64,000 nt of DNA from Adineta vaga (taxonomy: Eukaryota > Rotifera), in contig CP075493.1 in NCBI GenBank assembly GCA_021613535.1, positions 17,112,001 to 17,176,000 of the forward strand, written 5' to 3'. The notes below the pieces were generated by a model. The model worked only from the letters and a program-made list of their open reading frames with translations. It had not been told where the DNA came from and ran no database searches. The stretch's first letter is position 1. Each line of letters starts with the position of its first letter. This document shows, in pieces, positions 12,781 through 24,726 of this stretch. Position numbers and translations under genes: made by a program.

Positions 12781-13203
12781 AACATAATTATTAGCTTTGC
12801 TAGTATTACGATTTCTCGAACAATCACCAGTTTACAAGAGTAAAAGTGATGGACTATTGATAATTTAAAACAATCTTTTGAAAATTTAAGTCGGTTATCA
12901 TTTATAGGCTCATATAGTTAGTCCTTCTGAAAGTATTTTAACACTTTTTGATCCATACTTCCGAACTCCATTTGATACTCCTGTACTCCATGTGATACTC
13001 CCGTGCTCCAGAGCATACTCTACATTGGCCGCCAACACATTAAGTTTTCTCTGAATACTTAGGACTGTAATCCCTCACTTCAAGAGTCTTAGAACTTCTG
13101 TTACAAATTTGGAGTTGGCTGTTTCTCCCTTGTACAAAACATTGTAAAGAAAAATCCGAAAAGTTACTGTTCACTCAATATGAACATAATAAATCTTGTT
13201 TCA
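12781..13203. other. Intergenic, no gene recognised
   Basis: Contains a short run of near-tandem units of the type CTCCATTTGATACTCC (about 12967-13020). Otherwise it is plain sequence downstream of the receptor-like gene. Confidence 0.4.
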
Positions 13204-16200
13204 TTAATGTGTTCGACGTTGCCATTTCTTAAAAGATTCTTTAAATGTTTTCATATAAAGATTCGAAGGTACAACAAAAATAATAAAGATAAGTATTGAT
13301 GGCATAAATGATATAAAATAAGCACTAAGATATAACCATAAATTTTCTGATGCATTAACACATCCAGGAAGTAATGAAATAATCAAACGTGGAATTGATA
13401 AAGCAAGTAAAATCATCGGACTAATAATTAATTGTTTATGTTCTTTAAATTGCTCACGAATATGTGATTTTATATTTTGATTATTTTTCGTTTTAGATCG
13501 TTGTCGAGCACCTCGAAAAATAATGAATAAAGCTGAAAAAAGATTAGCAATAAATGGACCAATAAGATGAATAAATAGAATAACTGTATTATAATTTTGA
13601 ACAGGAAGAGAATAACCAGTTACACACCGGATATATCGTTTTGTATTAATAACTATTTCAGTTTCATTTATAAATGTTTCATTTCTTGAAATTTCATATG
13701 AAAATATATTTCGATAAATGAATTCATGAATAAGAGTGAACATAATAGATATTGGTAAAATTAGAATTATCCATCGAGCAACAATTTTACTTTTCTGTTT
13801 ATTAAAATTGATTCCTTTAAAAACAAGAAATGCTCGTTCAATAGCAATACAACCATTTAACCAACCATCAAAATAAAGCAATAATTTAAGAATAGGTTCA
13901 ATTGATTTACAACCACCTTGATGAATAGAAAAACTAATGAAATTATTGATTTGAGTTAATATAACAAACCAAAATTTGATAAAGAACATTGAAATTGTTA
14001 GAAAAGAAGTAATAGATGATGCAAGAAGATATAATCCACATCCAACTTGTTGTGTTTCTTTATTTTGAAATGTAATAAATGAAAAAATACTATTAATTAA
14101 TCCTCCAATAAACATAAGAATTGTTAAACCAGCACTTAGTTTAATTGAAACAATTTGTTGATCTAATGTAGAATTTTTTTTAAGTTCTTCATATAAAATA
14201 TCATCTAATGTTAAACCAATACTTTTATAATGAAGATTACATTGATCACCAATAACACAATATTTACTATGCGAATCTAAAATAAAAAGATTGTGTGTAT
14301 AGAATTGAATTTCTTTACTTACTAGAACGTTTAACAGTAACATTTGTATGATTTAATCCAGATATGAAAAGAGAAAATTTTCCAGTTGTATATGAATCAA
14401 ATGTTGTTATAATTAATATATATCGAATATTGATTTTTAAATTAACAATAAATTTCAATTGTTCTTGATTACATGTTCCATTGTGTTCAAATAATAAATT
14501 GACTGATGGTTTCAATAGATCAAAATTATCTTTATAGATATAACCATATGTATGAATTATACTATCAACCCAAATAATATAAGATTCATTTGTATTTACA
14601 TTAATTTCAAATGCTTCATAATAACATTTTGGTTTTTGACAATCTCGATAATACATTGGACTATTTGTTGTTAATTCAGATGAATAATTAAAAAGAATAT
14701 TTATTGGAGTACCTATTGAATAACAAAAAACAGAATTACATGATTAGATTAGTTTTTGTAGAAATATGGGAATCTGATTTAATTTTATAATACTATAAAG
14801 ATTCTCATAAGATTTATTTCTAAAACATTATAATCCTGACTGTGATATATTTCTGTCGATTTTTATTATTCATACCAAAAACTCATTCTAAGATGACTTG
14901 ATAACATTTTTCTTCGACACGAAATGTAATATTATTAAAAAAAATATATAAAGATCATATTTTAAAATTTCACTGAGAAGTTATCTCTAAAACTTTTAGA
15001 GATTTTCATGAAATAAATATCATTACTTACTCAAACGATTAACAATAACGTTGTTTAAACTCAACATTTTCATTTCGATGTTGCCAATGATTAACGAAGA
15101 GTATGTTGTAATAACCAATATATATATAATATCATCATAAAGAGGAAGTGCAAGTTTAAATTGACGATTAGATTCTCCATCATCATCTTTAATAAGAAGA
15201 TTTTCATTTGGATTAAGTGGATCAAAGCTATTTTCATAGATATAACCATATGTATCAAGATGAGAATCACTCCATATTGAATAATAACGATTTTCAGGTA
15301 CTTTGATTTGAAATGATTCATAATAATAACGTTCTCTATTACAATCTCGAGAATACACCTGACTACTTTCCGTCAATACTATTGAATTTGTCCATTGAAC
15401 AACTGATGACATATCTAGTAAATAAATAACAAAATAAATTTAAATTTATTATGTATTAAATCTACTTCGATAAAATATCTGGTGAGTAATATTTACTTTA
15501 CTTAATTATGAACATTTTAATAGAAAAAAATTAAAGATTTTACGTATCTCTCGTTCATCATTGAAATATACGTAATAAAAGTTAGCAGCGGATTCGAGTA
15601 TTTCCTGCTGACATTTGCTTGTGGACTTATTGTGATGAGTCTATAATTGGTTGTGATGGATGTAGAATTAAAGTCTGCATCGAATGGTATACTTTTCATT
15701 AGAGTTTGTCGGAGGGAAAGGGGCGCGAGCGAAGGGATCAACCCATATCCCAGTATTTGGGCCAACCTCTCCCTTTCCCCTTTTTCCTCTGACAACCCCT
15801 GTGAGAAAGTATACCATTCGATGCAGACTTTAATTCTACATCCATCACAACCAATTATAGACTCATCACAATAAGTCCACAAGCGAATATCAGCAAGAAA
15901 AACTCGAATCCACTGCTAACTTTATTACGTTTGAAATATATATAATTTTAATATTTAATGAAAGCAATTTTTCTTTTATTTCCTCGACTGTATGGAGGAA
16001 GGGCCCTGTTAAAAATATAGTTTGTTTGTAAATTTTTGGCAGAATCTAAGGTAGGAAAAACATCAGTGAATACTCGTTTGAAATCATCTTGAGGGATTAA
16101 GGACCTGAATATTGAGTGAAACTGATTTTAGAAGAGAAATTGAGTATTTTGTTTTGAAATTTAATAAATATTTGAATTGTTTCCTCGTATATAAAGTTGC

Positions 16201-18230
16201 TAGATCAATTCGTCTCACTATTGTTACACGCAGAAAGAAATTGTCCTCCACAGTCGAAGATGAAGTGAGTCGACACGACGAACGTTACGTACGAATTATA
16301 GATACGAAATATGATTAATTATTTTTATTAAAACTTACCACAAGAACGTTTCGAATATTGAAATTTTTGTATTCGATTATTTCCTGAATCTACAACAAAC
16401 ATATTTCCAAAACTATCAAAAGCAAGATTAGATGGAAATAATAATTGATTAGATTTAATATTAATTCCATGACATCCAATGATACAACGAATATCATTTG
16501 GCCCTGATCGAATAATACGATGATTATTTGAATCAACAATAAATAAAAATTGTCGAGCATCGAATGTAATTGCAGTTGGACATGAAAGTGAATATTGATT
16601 CCGTCCTCCCACTTGTGTAATACCATTTATTTCACCAGATAAAAATCGTTGAATTCGATTATTTCCACAATCTGCTATATATGTATCGAATTTTTTATTA
16701 ACAAATATTCCATGAGGATGATCAAGTTGATTAGATGTTGATCCTTTGATACCTTTTCCAGCTACGGTAATCCATATCATGATATTCTCATGAAGATTTC
16801 CTTTGATAACTCGATGATGTTTGAGCATTGAACAATATAAATAATCATTTGTATCAATAAATAAACTAATACAAGATGAAAAAACATTCATTGCATCAAC
16901 AAATATATTTGTATTGAATATCCATTTTTTTACTTGACTTTCAATTCCATTATCAATATAAATGTCACCATTTGACATAACAAAAAGAGAAGATGAATTA
17001 GAAAAATCAGTTGTGATAATTAGTGATGAATTAATAACATCTTGATGCCAAATTAAAACTTGTTTTTTCTCTCGATTAATTGTATAAATTGAATTATTTT
17101 TATTGATAAAGATCGTCGATGGATTCATACCAAGTGTAAATTGATTAGCAAAAGTTATTCCAATTCGATTCCAAACTGGTGTTGCACAAAACTTTGGTTG
17201 ATTCAATGGAAAATCTATAAAGATTGAGTTATGATCAACAAGTTTTATCTCTTTTTTCACCTAAATTAAATCTTAAATCAACTTATACTTACCACAAGAG
17301 TTTTCGATAAATTCAAATTTTTGAAGACGATGATTAAATTCACTATAATCAATTAGAAACATATTTCCGAAACTATCAAAAGTCATAGTAATTGGCTCAT
17401 TCAATTGATTAGATTGAGTACCTCCTCCATAACATCCGACTAAACATCGAAAACCATCAGTTTCTTTTCTAATGATACGATGATTTCCAGAATCAACAAT
17501 AAACAAATATTTATTAACATCTAAGACAATTCCACTAGGGTAATGAAGTGAAATAACTGAATCTGTTAAATCGCTTCCTGCAACTGTAATGGCATTTTTT
17601 TCGCCCAAGTGAAATAACTGAATTCGATGATTATTCGTATCTGCTACAAATAAATCCAAATTTATGTCAACGAAAATTCCTTGAGGTTCACTAAGTTCAT
17701 TAGAAGCAGATCCTTCGGTGCCTATTCCGGCAATAGTGATTGGTATCAGTGAAGAACTCTTCACATCTCTTTTTACCACTTTATGATCTTTATCCATTGA
17801 ACAATATACATTGTTATTAATATCGACAAAGAGACGATAACAAGACGAATTTACAATCATAACAGTCTCAACAACGTTTTTCGCTGGAATCAATTTATTA
17901 ATTTTTTTATTCCGATAATCTTCGTCAATATAAATATCACCATTTGATGTTACAAACAGAGAGGTAGAAAATGAAAAGTCGCCTGGAATTATATGTGTTG
18001 GTTTAGGACTATTATTAAGCCATATTATAATATACATTTTTCTTTGATTAATGAGATAGATTGTATTGTTTTTATCGATAAAAATGTTTCGAACGAATTC
18101 TCCAACAATTGATTCATCAGCAAAAGTGATTCCGATACGATTCCACGTTGCAGCTGAAGATAAATTCGGTTGATTAAATGGAAGAGCTAAAACACAATTT
18201 TGATGAATTGAAATGACAATTGATATTTCA
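13204..18230 (-). CDS. NHL-propeller / 7TM receptor-like protein, five exons
   Basis: Predicted plasma-membrane protein with a large extracellular part. Exons: about 18230-17293, 17250-16339, 15414-15031, 14712-14323 and 14276-13204; all junctions I checked keep frame. Exons 1 and 2 each encode an NHL-type beta-propeller (repeated P-x-GIFVD...YIADCGNNRIQRF units) and each ends in a Cys shortly before the splice. Exons 3 and 4 encode two copies of a roughly 125-residue module (SRDCNRERYYYESFQI; YYRDCQKPKCYYEAFEI) resembling bacterial pre-peptidase C-terminal-type beta-sandwiches; that match is tentative. Exon 5 encodes about seven hydrophobic segments and an ERAFLVF motif after TM3, in the place of the rhodopsin-family DRY. 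The 5' end is unclear: coding sequence runs into a short hAT-like element at 18231 and I see no start or signal peptide, so the gene may be truncated. A Mutator-like foldback lies in intron 2. Confidence 0.72.
15570..15930. mobile_element. Mutator-like foldback element in intron 2 of the receptor gene
   Basis: The termini ACGTAATAAA and TTTATTACGT are the outer ends of long inverted arms (roughly 130-150 bases each) around a GC-richer loop near 15710-15800. It is flanked by identical 9-base TTGAAATAT copies (15561-15569 and 15931-15939). A 9-base duplication with long inverted repeats is typical of Mutator-like elements; there is no transposase. Confidence 0.8.
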
Positions 18231-18469
18231 CAGGGGCGTATCGAGCCACGTATAGTAGAAGGAACGCATAGGTTTGGGGAGAAAATATTACTATAGAAAC
18301 AGACTAGCACCTCTTTTTTTTTTGTTTTCAAAAACTATTTCAGGAATCTTCGAAAAAAATGAACATTTTTTTCTACTTTTGAGACTTAAAAACTGATTTT
18401 TCAGGGTGAAGGGTGGCGTAAACTCTCTTTTTCATGTTAATTTTCGGAAGCAAGGAAACATGACGCCTC
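18231..18469. mobile_element. Short hAT-like element at the 5' end of the receptor gene
   Basis: Left end CAGGGGCGTAT and right end (reverse complement) CAGAGGCGTCA are imperfect inverted repeats in hAT style. The flanking 8-mers ATATTTCA and ACATTTAA agree at six of eight positions. Weakly supported, but it coincides with the point where coding similarity of the receptor gene stops. Confidence 0.4.
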
Positions 18470-18989
18470 TGACATTTAATAAATAATTTTTTTGTCTAAA
18501 ATGGCTCACGGACGATTCGTCGCATACGTAATTATTCATGTAAATGAACTTCTGTATTTTTTCTTAATTGACTTAGGTGAATTTATTCTTGTAATTAATG
18601 AATAAACATTGATTTTTTAAGTGACTCGATTATCTTTCGAACCTCAAATCCGATTTTCTAATAGGATTTGCAGAATATTGAGACAAAAGACTAATCTAAA
18701 GATTTAATATAGAAGATTCACACTGAACATTCGAAATCCATATTGCTCAAAACTCGTCAAGACCATGAACCAAAACCGAAGAAGACAACTTATCGAAAAC
18801 TCAACGAAGGAATTACACGTTTAGTGAGTGAGTACGGCACTATTGAGCTTGATGCATATTTGTAAAACTTAGCTGGAAATGTGTCAGTTTAGATAGAATT
18901 CTTTTGTATCATTTTTTTTTTTGAATAAAATTATTTCTCATCGATAACTTGATGACCTTCTATCAGTTAAAATTTGTTTCACATACATG
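18470..18989. other. Intergenic, no gene recognised
   Basis: AT-rich; no conserved frame or RNA gene seen. The piggyBac element inserted at the TTAA that follows. Confidence 0.4.
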
Positions 18990-19233
18990 TTAACACATTC
19001 ACCACGATTCATTTTTCTTGGAAAAATCTCCGAAATATCCACATCTCTCAAGAGTTAACTTCAGATAAATGCACTTAGTGACCTTTTTATTATCTTCCAC
19101 TGATTATTCATCGTCCTTTTCTTCATATCATCACATAATGAGTCATAACGAAATTTCCAGATTTTTCCTCCGTATTCTTATCTTTGTTATGTGATGTATA
19201 AAAGCGCTCAAAATTTCGAAATAGATAGGTCAC

Positions 19234-20907
19234 ATGTCGTTCGAAGAAACTGATACAGAAGAAAGCGCTACCTCACTAAGTGAAGTAAGCTCTTTAGGTG
19301 ATGATTTTGATGAAATGCAGCTTGAATCTGAAAGTTCCGACGAAGAAATGGCTGTTGACGAGGTGAATTCAAACATTTGGTACGAAATAGAACCAGAATC
19401 GGATGCAGAATTCATGGAAGATCATGGACTCGTCGATGAAGTAATTTCTGCTTCAGGAGATAATATAATCAACCCTATCGATTGCTATCGACATTTCATC
19501 ACGGACGAAATTATTAGCCTTATGGTTCGTGAAACTAATCGATATGCGGAGCAATACTTGCAAGTCCATGAGATTAGCAGACGGTCCAAATATCGTGAAT
19601 GGAAACCAACCACTGCTGAGGAAATGTTCAAGTTCTTTGGGATCATAATCGAGATGGGATTGGTACAAATGCCGCAAATGAATCACTACTGGAGCAATAG
19701 TCAATTGTACGGATCGGAGATTATTCGAAATGCTATGCCGAGAGAGAGATTCGAATTGCTCCTCAAGTTTTGGCATTTTTCGAATAACGATGACAAAGAT
19801 TCAAGTCAAGATAGGCTGTTCAAGTTGCAACCAATCTTGAATTTATTGAGAGCCAGGTTTTCGTCAGTATATATCCCGGATTCGGTTGTGACTATTGACG
19901 AAACTATGATACCCTGGCGAGGCAGACTTTTGTTCAAACAATTTATTCCTGGTAAAGCACATAAGTATGGCGTGAAGATGTACAAGCTAGCAGCTACGAA
20001 TGGATACACTTGGAGTTTCGTGATCTATACTGGCCAACAAGATTCCACGGCAGGACTTGGACATGCTCAAACAGTGGTAATGAATTTATTGGATGGTCTT
20101 GACGGATGCTATCGAACTGTCATAGCTGACAACTTCTTCACCGGCATCTCTCTTGCGAAACGTTTGTTAGAACATGATACGTATCTTATTGGAACACTGA
20201 GAAGTAATCGTGTTGGATCAGGAAGCGAAGTTGTTCAGAAAGAACTTGGACGCGGCGAAGTTTACGGACTACAGAACAAAGACGGCGTGAAACTAATTAA
20301 ATGGAAAGACAAGAAGGACGTTTTGATGATATCCACAAGGCCGTCGCATTCAGCAACTGTGGTGAATACTGGAAGTATCAATAGTAAAAATGAGCTAATC
20401 ATGAAGCCACAAGTAGTGCTAGATTATAATGAAGGAAGACAAGGTGCTGATTTGTCCGATCAACTATCAGCCTATTACACGTGTCTCAGGCGGTCAATAA
20501 AGTGGTATCGAAAGGTAGCATTTGAATTGGTTTTTGGTACAGCAATAGTAAATAGTTATTTGATATACAAGGAACACTACGCTGCAAACAAAACGACCAT
20601 TTTACAGTTTCGGGAAAGTCTTGTTCGATCTTTACTACTTGGCATGCCGTTCGAAAAGCTGAAGCCGGGTGTGAGACAGAAACAAACTGGCCAAGCAAAA
20701 CGTAAACTCGCCGATCATATGCTAGTAGAAAAAGAAGGACATGGTCGTGATATTCGAAGGCGTTGTGTTGGTTGCTATGAAAAAATCCGGCAACAACAAT
20801 CAAGAGAAGCAAGTAATGCAACAGCAAAGAAAATAAAAACTTTCTGTTCTGATTGTAATGCCTTTTTTTGTCTTGACTGCTTTAATGAAAAACATTATCC
20901 TTTGTAA
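19234..20907 (+). CDS. piggyBac transposase A
   Basis: Cut-and-paste transposase of 557 residues that cleaves at TTAA. The acidic N-terminal region (to about residue 75) precedes the DDE_Tnp_1_7 domain. Catalytic aspartates are visible in TIDETMIPWRG (about residue 220), IADNFFTG and the later GADLSDQLSAYY. The C-terminus carries the cysteine-rich zinc-binding domain (CVGCYEKI...CSDCNAFFCLDCF) that binds the transposon ends in known family members. The frame is uninterrupted from ATG to TAA and needs no intron. Base composition is less AT-rich than neighbouring genes, consistent with recent arrival. The start has an in-frame ATG directly after the 5' end region; no other is needed. Confidence 0.95.
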   Translation: MSFEETDTEESATSLSEVSSLGDDFDEMQLESESSDEEMAVDEVNSNIWYEIEPESDAEFMEDHGLVDEVISASGDNIINPIDCYRHFITDEIISLMVRETNRYAEQYLQVHEISRRSKYREWKPTTAEEMFKFFGIIIEMGLVQMPQMNHYWSNSQLYGSEIIRNAMPRERFELLLKFWHFSNNDDKDSSQDRLFKLQPILNLLRARFSSVYIPDSVVTIDETMIPWRGRLLFKQFIPGKAHKYGVKMYKLAATNGYTWSFVIYTGQQDSTAGLGHAQTVVMNLLDGLDGCYRTVIADNFFTGISLAKRLLEHDTYLIGTLRSNRVGSGSEVVQKELGRGEVYGLQNKDGVKLIKWKDKKDVLMISTRPSHSATVVNTGSINSKNELIMKPQVVLDYNEGRQGADLSDQLSAYYTCLRRSIKWYRKVAFELVFGTAIVNSYLIYKEHYAANKTTILQFRESLVRSLLLGMPFEKLKPGVRQKQTGQAKRKLADHMLVEKEGHGRDIRRRCVGCYEKIRQQQSREASNATAKKIKTFCSDCNAFFCLDCFNEKHYPL

Positions 20908-21020
20908 TAAATAACTCAAACAGCGGCAAGGCGAACTAGATGACACACTCCTTGATGTTTTCCATTGAACAACAAAGGAACAGAAACTGTTTTTCTATTA
21001 AGTTTCTTGTGAAGACCGAG

Positions 21021-21042
21021 CGGGTCCCACCGGTGGGACCCG
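21021..21042. repeat. Perfect 22-base palindrome in piggyBac A
   Basis: A self-complementary GC-rich sequence centred on CCGG, 14 bases inside the right inverted repeat. No matching copy was seen at the left end. It could form a hairpin or mark a transposase or termination site; function unknown. Confidence 0.8.
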
Positions 21043-21060
21043 TCGTGGTGAATGTGTTAA

Positions 21061-21705
21061 AGATAAAACTGAAGAAAAAGATTGATTTTCTGATTATTTA
21101 GATGTGAGGGTGAGGGTGCGTTTACTAGCTACCATAACTAGCTTCGTACCGGCTAAAATTTAGTTTATTATATAATAGAAGGAATTAATTACAAGTTGTG
21201 TTGGATTTTCAATTCTACTTCTATTATAAACTACGTGGTGAATAGAAGGGAAAAGCATAAGGCAAGAGGAACACAGTCTAATGAATAAAGATAAGATGAA
21301 CGTGATTTGTGTGCATATAAATGTAATTCTGTTGATCGTGAGATTACACTTGTAATTGGACTATTGTGTCCGCCACTGATGGTGTCTGTGCTTAGGTCAG
21401 TGAAAGATGACGCTGTTGTTGAAAGTTCCGATCAGTCATAGTTGTGTTATCGTCTGGTGCTGCTGTTGGATGCTTTTTATTTCCTGAGGGTTCTAAAAAG
21501 AAAGTGTTTATTTTTTGGATTTCTGGTGATCGTCATGGTAAACACATACTTTGCTTGTTAACCCTTCACGGCTGTTCTCATTTTTGTGATTCGTGGTTGT
21601 TGTGGAATCCGCTTGGACCTACCAACAGAAAGATAGGAAAAACTAGTTTTTTCTCATTTCCATGTGGTCCGTTTGACTTATATGAATATATAGGCTACTT
21701 TTATA
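21061..21705. other. No gene recognised
   Basis: Contains a short telomere-like tract, GTGAGGGTGAGGGTG, at about 21106-21120, without a clear C-rich partner. An open frame from 21444 has no recognisable features. Confidence 0.4.
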
Positions 21706-21707
21706 TA

Positions 21708-23460
21708 CTGTCGGGGCCAAATTTTTTCCCCCCTACTGTTTTTCTTTGTTTTTGCACCTATACTTTATTTATTTTTTAATCCATTATATATGGTTAGAAA
21801 GCCCGAAAGAAACTGCATCTTCTGGTATATTTAGCTTGTATATCAAATAGAATTTAAAATATGAAATATACATCATAAGAAAAATTAACTTTTTTCTTTA
21901 CTACATTTTATATATTGTTTGCTATGTTACACTAATATCGATATTATAAAATGCACTCTGTGCTCTTTTCGTTTTTCTCTTTCTCTCTTTTTTTCTTCCC
22001 ATGTGCTTCTATACATATATATATATAAATGCATACAATAAGACTAATTTAAATTAAATCTACTTGTCATGACTCGTGAATATGATACATACACATGTCG
22101 ATTCAAGCACAAAGTCCTTGAAGAATATCTTCCTGGAATTTTCGGTTCTGGTTTTAAAGCATTAGCAAAACGTTTTAAAATTACAGGTGGTCACAAACTC
22201 ATCATGAAGTGGTATCAGCAATGGGATGGTACTATTGATTCATTGAAACCAAAACCTAAAGGTCATCGAGCTCGTACAATGACAGAACAAGAAGTTAATG
22301 ATTATATTGTAGAATTTGTTAAATCAAAAAATAACGAGCATGTACATATTAATTATAAGATGGTCCAAGCACATATTGAATCTGCATTGAAACGACACGT
22401 ACCCATACGTACAGTTAGACGATATGGTAAAGAACATGGTATAAAATGGAAAAAAACTCGTGAATTAACACTACGCGATGGTTAGTACATATTCAATTAA
22501 TAGTAATTTGATTATCTTACTCTTCTTCTTCATATGTGTTTCTAGTTGATAGTAACTTTTGAAACAAAGTTGGCCAGTTTCGACGAACATTTCAACGAGT
22601 TAATAAAAATCGATTAATATTTATTGATGAAATAGCGATTTATTCTGTTGCAATTCCTCGTAAAACACTAGTTTGTCCTGGTGAACAACCGTTAATCCTA
22701 GTTACACAACCATCAGCATATGCAAAACGATACGATTTTATTGGTGCTGTAAATGGATCCAAACCTATTGCGTGTATGACACTAACTCCTGAAGATCGTA
22801 ATTATCGAAAAATTAAAGGTGTTAGACAGGAGATAATAAGTGAATGGATCACTGATACATTAGCACCAGCAATTAATCAATTACAAATCGACAATATTTA
22901 TCTTATTTGCGATCGAAGTACTTCTCATAATGGAGTGAATATGATGGAGGCATTACGAGCTGGTCGATGTACTTCAGTTAAAGAGATTATTCATATGCCA
23001 ACGGCGTCCGCGAAATATTTATCACCATTGGATAATCCGCTCTGGCATTCATTCAGAGAAAGCATTCGAAATCAACATCCATTATCTCCAACTGATATAC
23101 CTTTATTACTGTCAAAAACTTTCTATTCATTATCTAAACAAGAAATAAAAAATGCTTATCGGAAGTGTAGCTTGATATATGGAAATAATGAATATTATGA
23201 CCGACCGTAACACTGTTTTTTTTTCATAAATTTTTCTATTAAATCTAGATGTTGATGTAGATTGTAGTAAAAAAAACCGTTACTTTTTCTTATAATGCAT
23301 ATTTCAAATTTTAAATTCTATTTGATATACAAGCTAAATATACCAGAAGATGCAGTTTCTTTCGGGCTTTCTAACCATATATAATGGATTAAAAAATAAA
23401 TAAAGTATAGGTGCAAAGACAAAGAAAAACAGTAGGGGGGAATTGAATTGGCCCCTACAG
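21708..23460 (+). mobile_element. Tc1/mariner-type element with long inverted repeats
   Basis: Flanked by TA (21706-21707 and 23461-23462). Ends begin CTGT(C/A)GGGGCCAA, and the inverted repeats extend about 160 bases inward (left to about 21870, right from about 23300). It encodes a two-exon DDE transposase. TA duplication plus transposase type fit the IS630/Tc1/mariner superfamily. Confidence 0.88.
22069..23210 (+). pseudogene. Tc1/mariner-type transposase with one in-frame TGA
   Basis: Exon 1 (22069-22480) encodes a helix-turn-helix DNA-binding half (FKALAKRFKITGGHKLIMKW, then a second HTH). A 65-base intron follows, and exon 2 (22546-23210) encodes the catalytic half. Catalytic motifs are FIDEIAIY, LICDRSTSHN and LSPLDNPLW, giving a D-D-D set in which the third acidic residue is Asp. 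A TGA at 22560-22562 interrupts the start of exon 2 in VDSNF-TGA-NKVGQF; Trp would fit here. Downstream reading is clean to the TAA. Probably a recently inactivated copy. Confidence 0.85.
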
Positions 23461-23462
23461 TA

Positions 23463-24726
23463 TTATCACTATTACAAATAGCACAAGCTGTACTTTCACA
23501 ACAAGCATCAGCTTTGCAAGATGGTGGTACTGAAATGCAAAAGTTTAGAAATGTATATTTCAATTATTCAAATCAAATAATTAACTGAGGATGTAGATAT
23601 AGACGAGAGGGCACAATGATCTATCATAAGATGACTGTGTATTGACTTCTTTGTCAATAAGTACTAACAAATCCTATGCTATCTCTTTTATCTTGAAAGA
23701 TTTGCAGAACAATCACTCTCTATAGTTTACACATCTTATTTTCACCACAATCAATATCTGTTTCACCATTGTCTTATTTATTATTTGTACAAGTGTTTTC
23801 CAAAAATAAATCAAAATGATTAATTGATTTCTTTCTAATATTATCAATCACTCTTTGCAATGTAAAATTAAGCTGTCTGTATCAGTGAGAAACTCTACCT
23901 AGTTCGTTTTGTCGGAGAAACATATTGTTCTGTTTATCTGTGTCATAACTGACGAATATTTTGCAATAATTGCAACAAGTATCATAAACACTCTGACAAT
24001 GGTAGAATAACGTATTAGTTTGCTTCTGTTCGTTACTGAGTAAGAATGTGAATGTATCTATCGATCAGAAAGGATGCTCATTCAACCTTAACACAGTGTT
24101 GTTTTGAAGAAACAAAAATATGTTTCTAAATCAATATGCAAATAAGATATTTGTCATTTTCAAAAAAGTCACAAGTAAATAACACAAACAACATTTCGAA
24201 TTCATCTCAAACTCATCAAAAAATACATAGTAAGTTTATTCATACATTTTATTAATCTATTCTTCTACAGAACCATTTTAAAATCATACATAATACATTC
24301 ATTGTGTATTTTCTTTTGAATATATAAAAAAATCACTGAAGAAAACCAGTGAATTATGATTGAATGAGCGCGTCTTATCAGGACTTTTTATTCTGCGATC
24401 TGATGTTTCTTTTTGTAACATTTTTGAATCATATAAACTTTATTGAAGAATGCTTATAAATAACAATAATAAAACGAATTTATATGGTAAACTAACACAT
24501 TTTTAGTACATTGAATGATACAATCAACAACAAAAATTATTCACTTGGTTTTTTCCTACTAAAATAATGATATTATTTTTTTTCTTCCTTACATGACACA
24601 CCATTATTGGAGGCGATGTAATGTATATTTAATGATTCTTTTCAATAAACGACTATAGTTTGTCTTACTAATTACCATCATTGAAACAATTTTTTCTTTT
24701 AGAATAAGTTGATACATAAAACTAGC
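23463..24726. other. Intergenic with a short cysteine-rich coding-like fragment
   Basis: On the minus strand 23563-23463 reads VPPSCKADACCESTACAICN, which looks like a piece of a secreted cysteine-rich protein cut by the mariner insertion. The remainder to 24726 shows no gene. An acceptor-like TTTTAG lies about 28 bases before the ART-TPR start codon, so a noncoding upstream exon is possible. Confidence 0.4.

Larger units (their letters stand above)
18994..21056 (+). mobile_element. piggyBac element A, intact
   Basis: Flanked by TTAA (18990-18993 and 21057-21060). Inverted ends are CACATTCACCACGA, and one full-length transposase lies inside. TTAA duplication and transposase type identify the piggyBac superfamily. 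A 22-base palindrome lies near the right end. It appears complete and possibly autonomous. Confidence 0.95.

Noticed and set aside
21444-21779. Open frame of 111 codons with hydrophobic segments
   Set aside because: It spans the boundary of the mariner element and its inverted repeat, so it cannot be an old gene; no family features.
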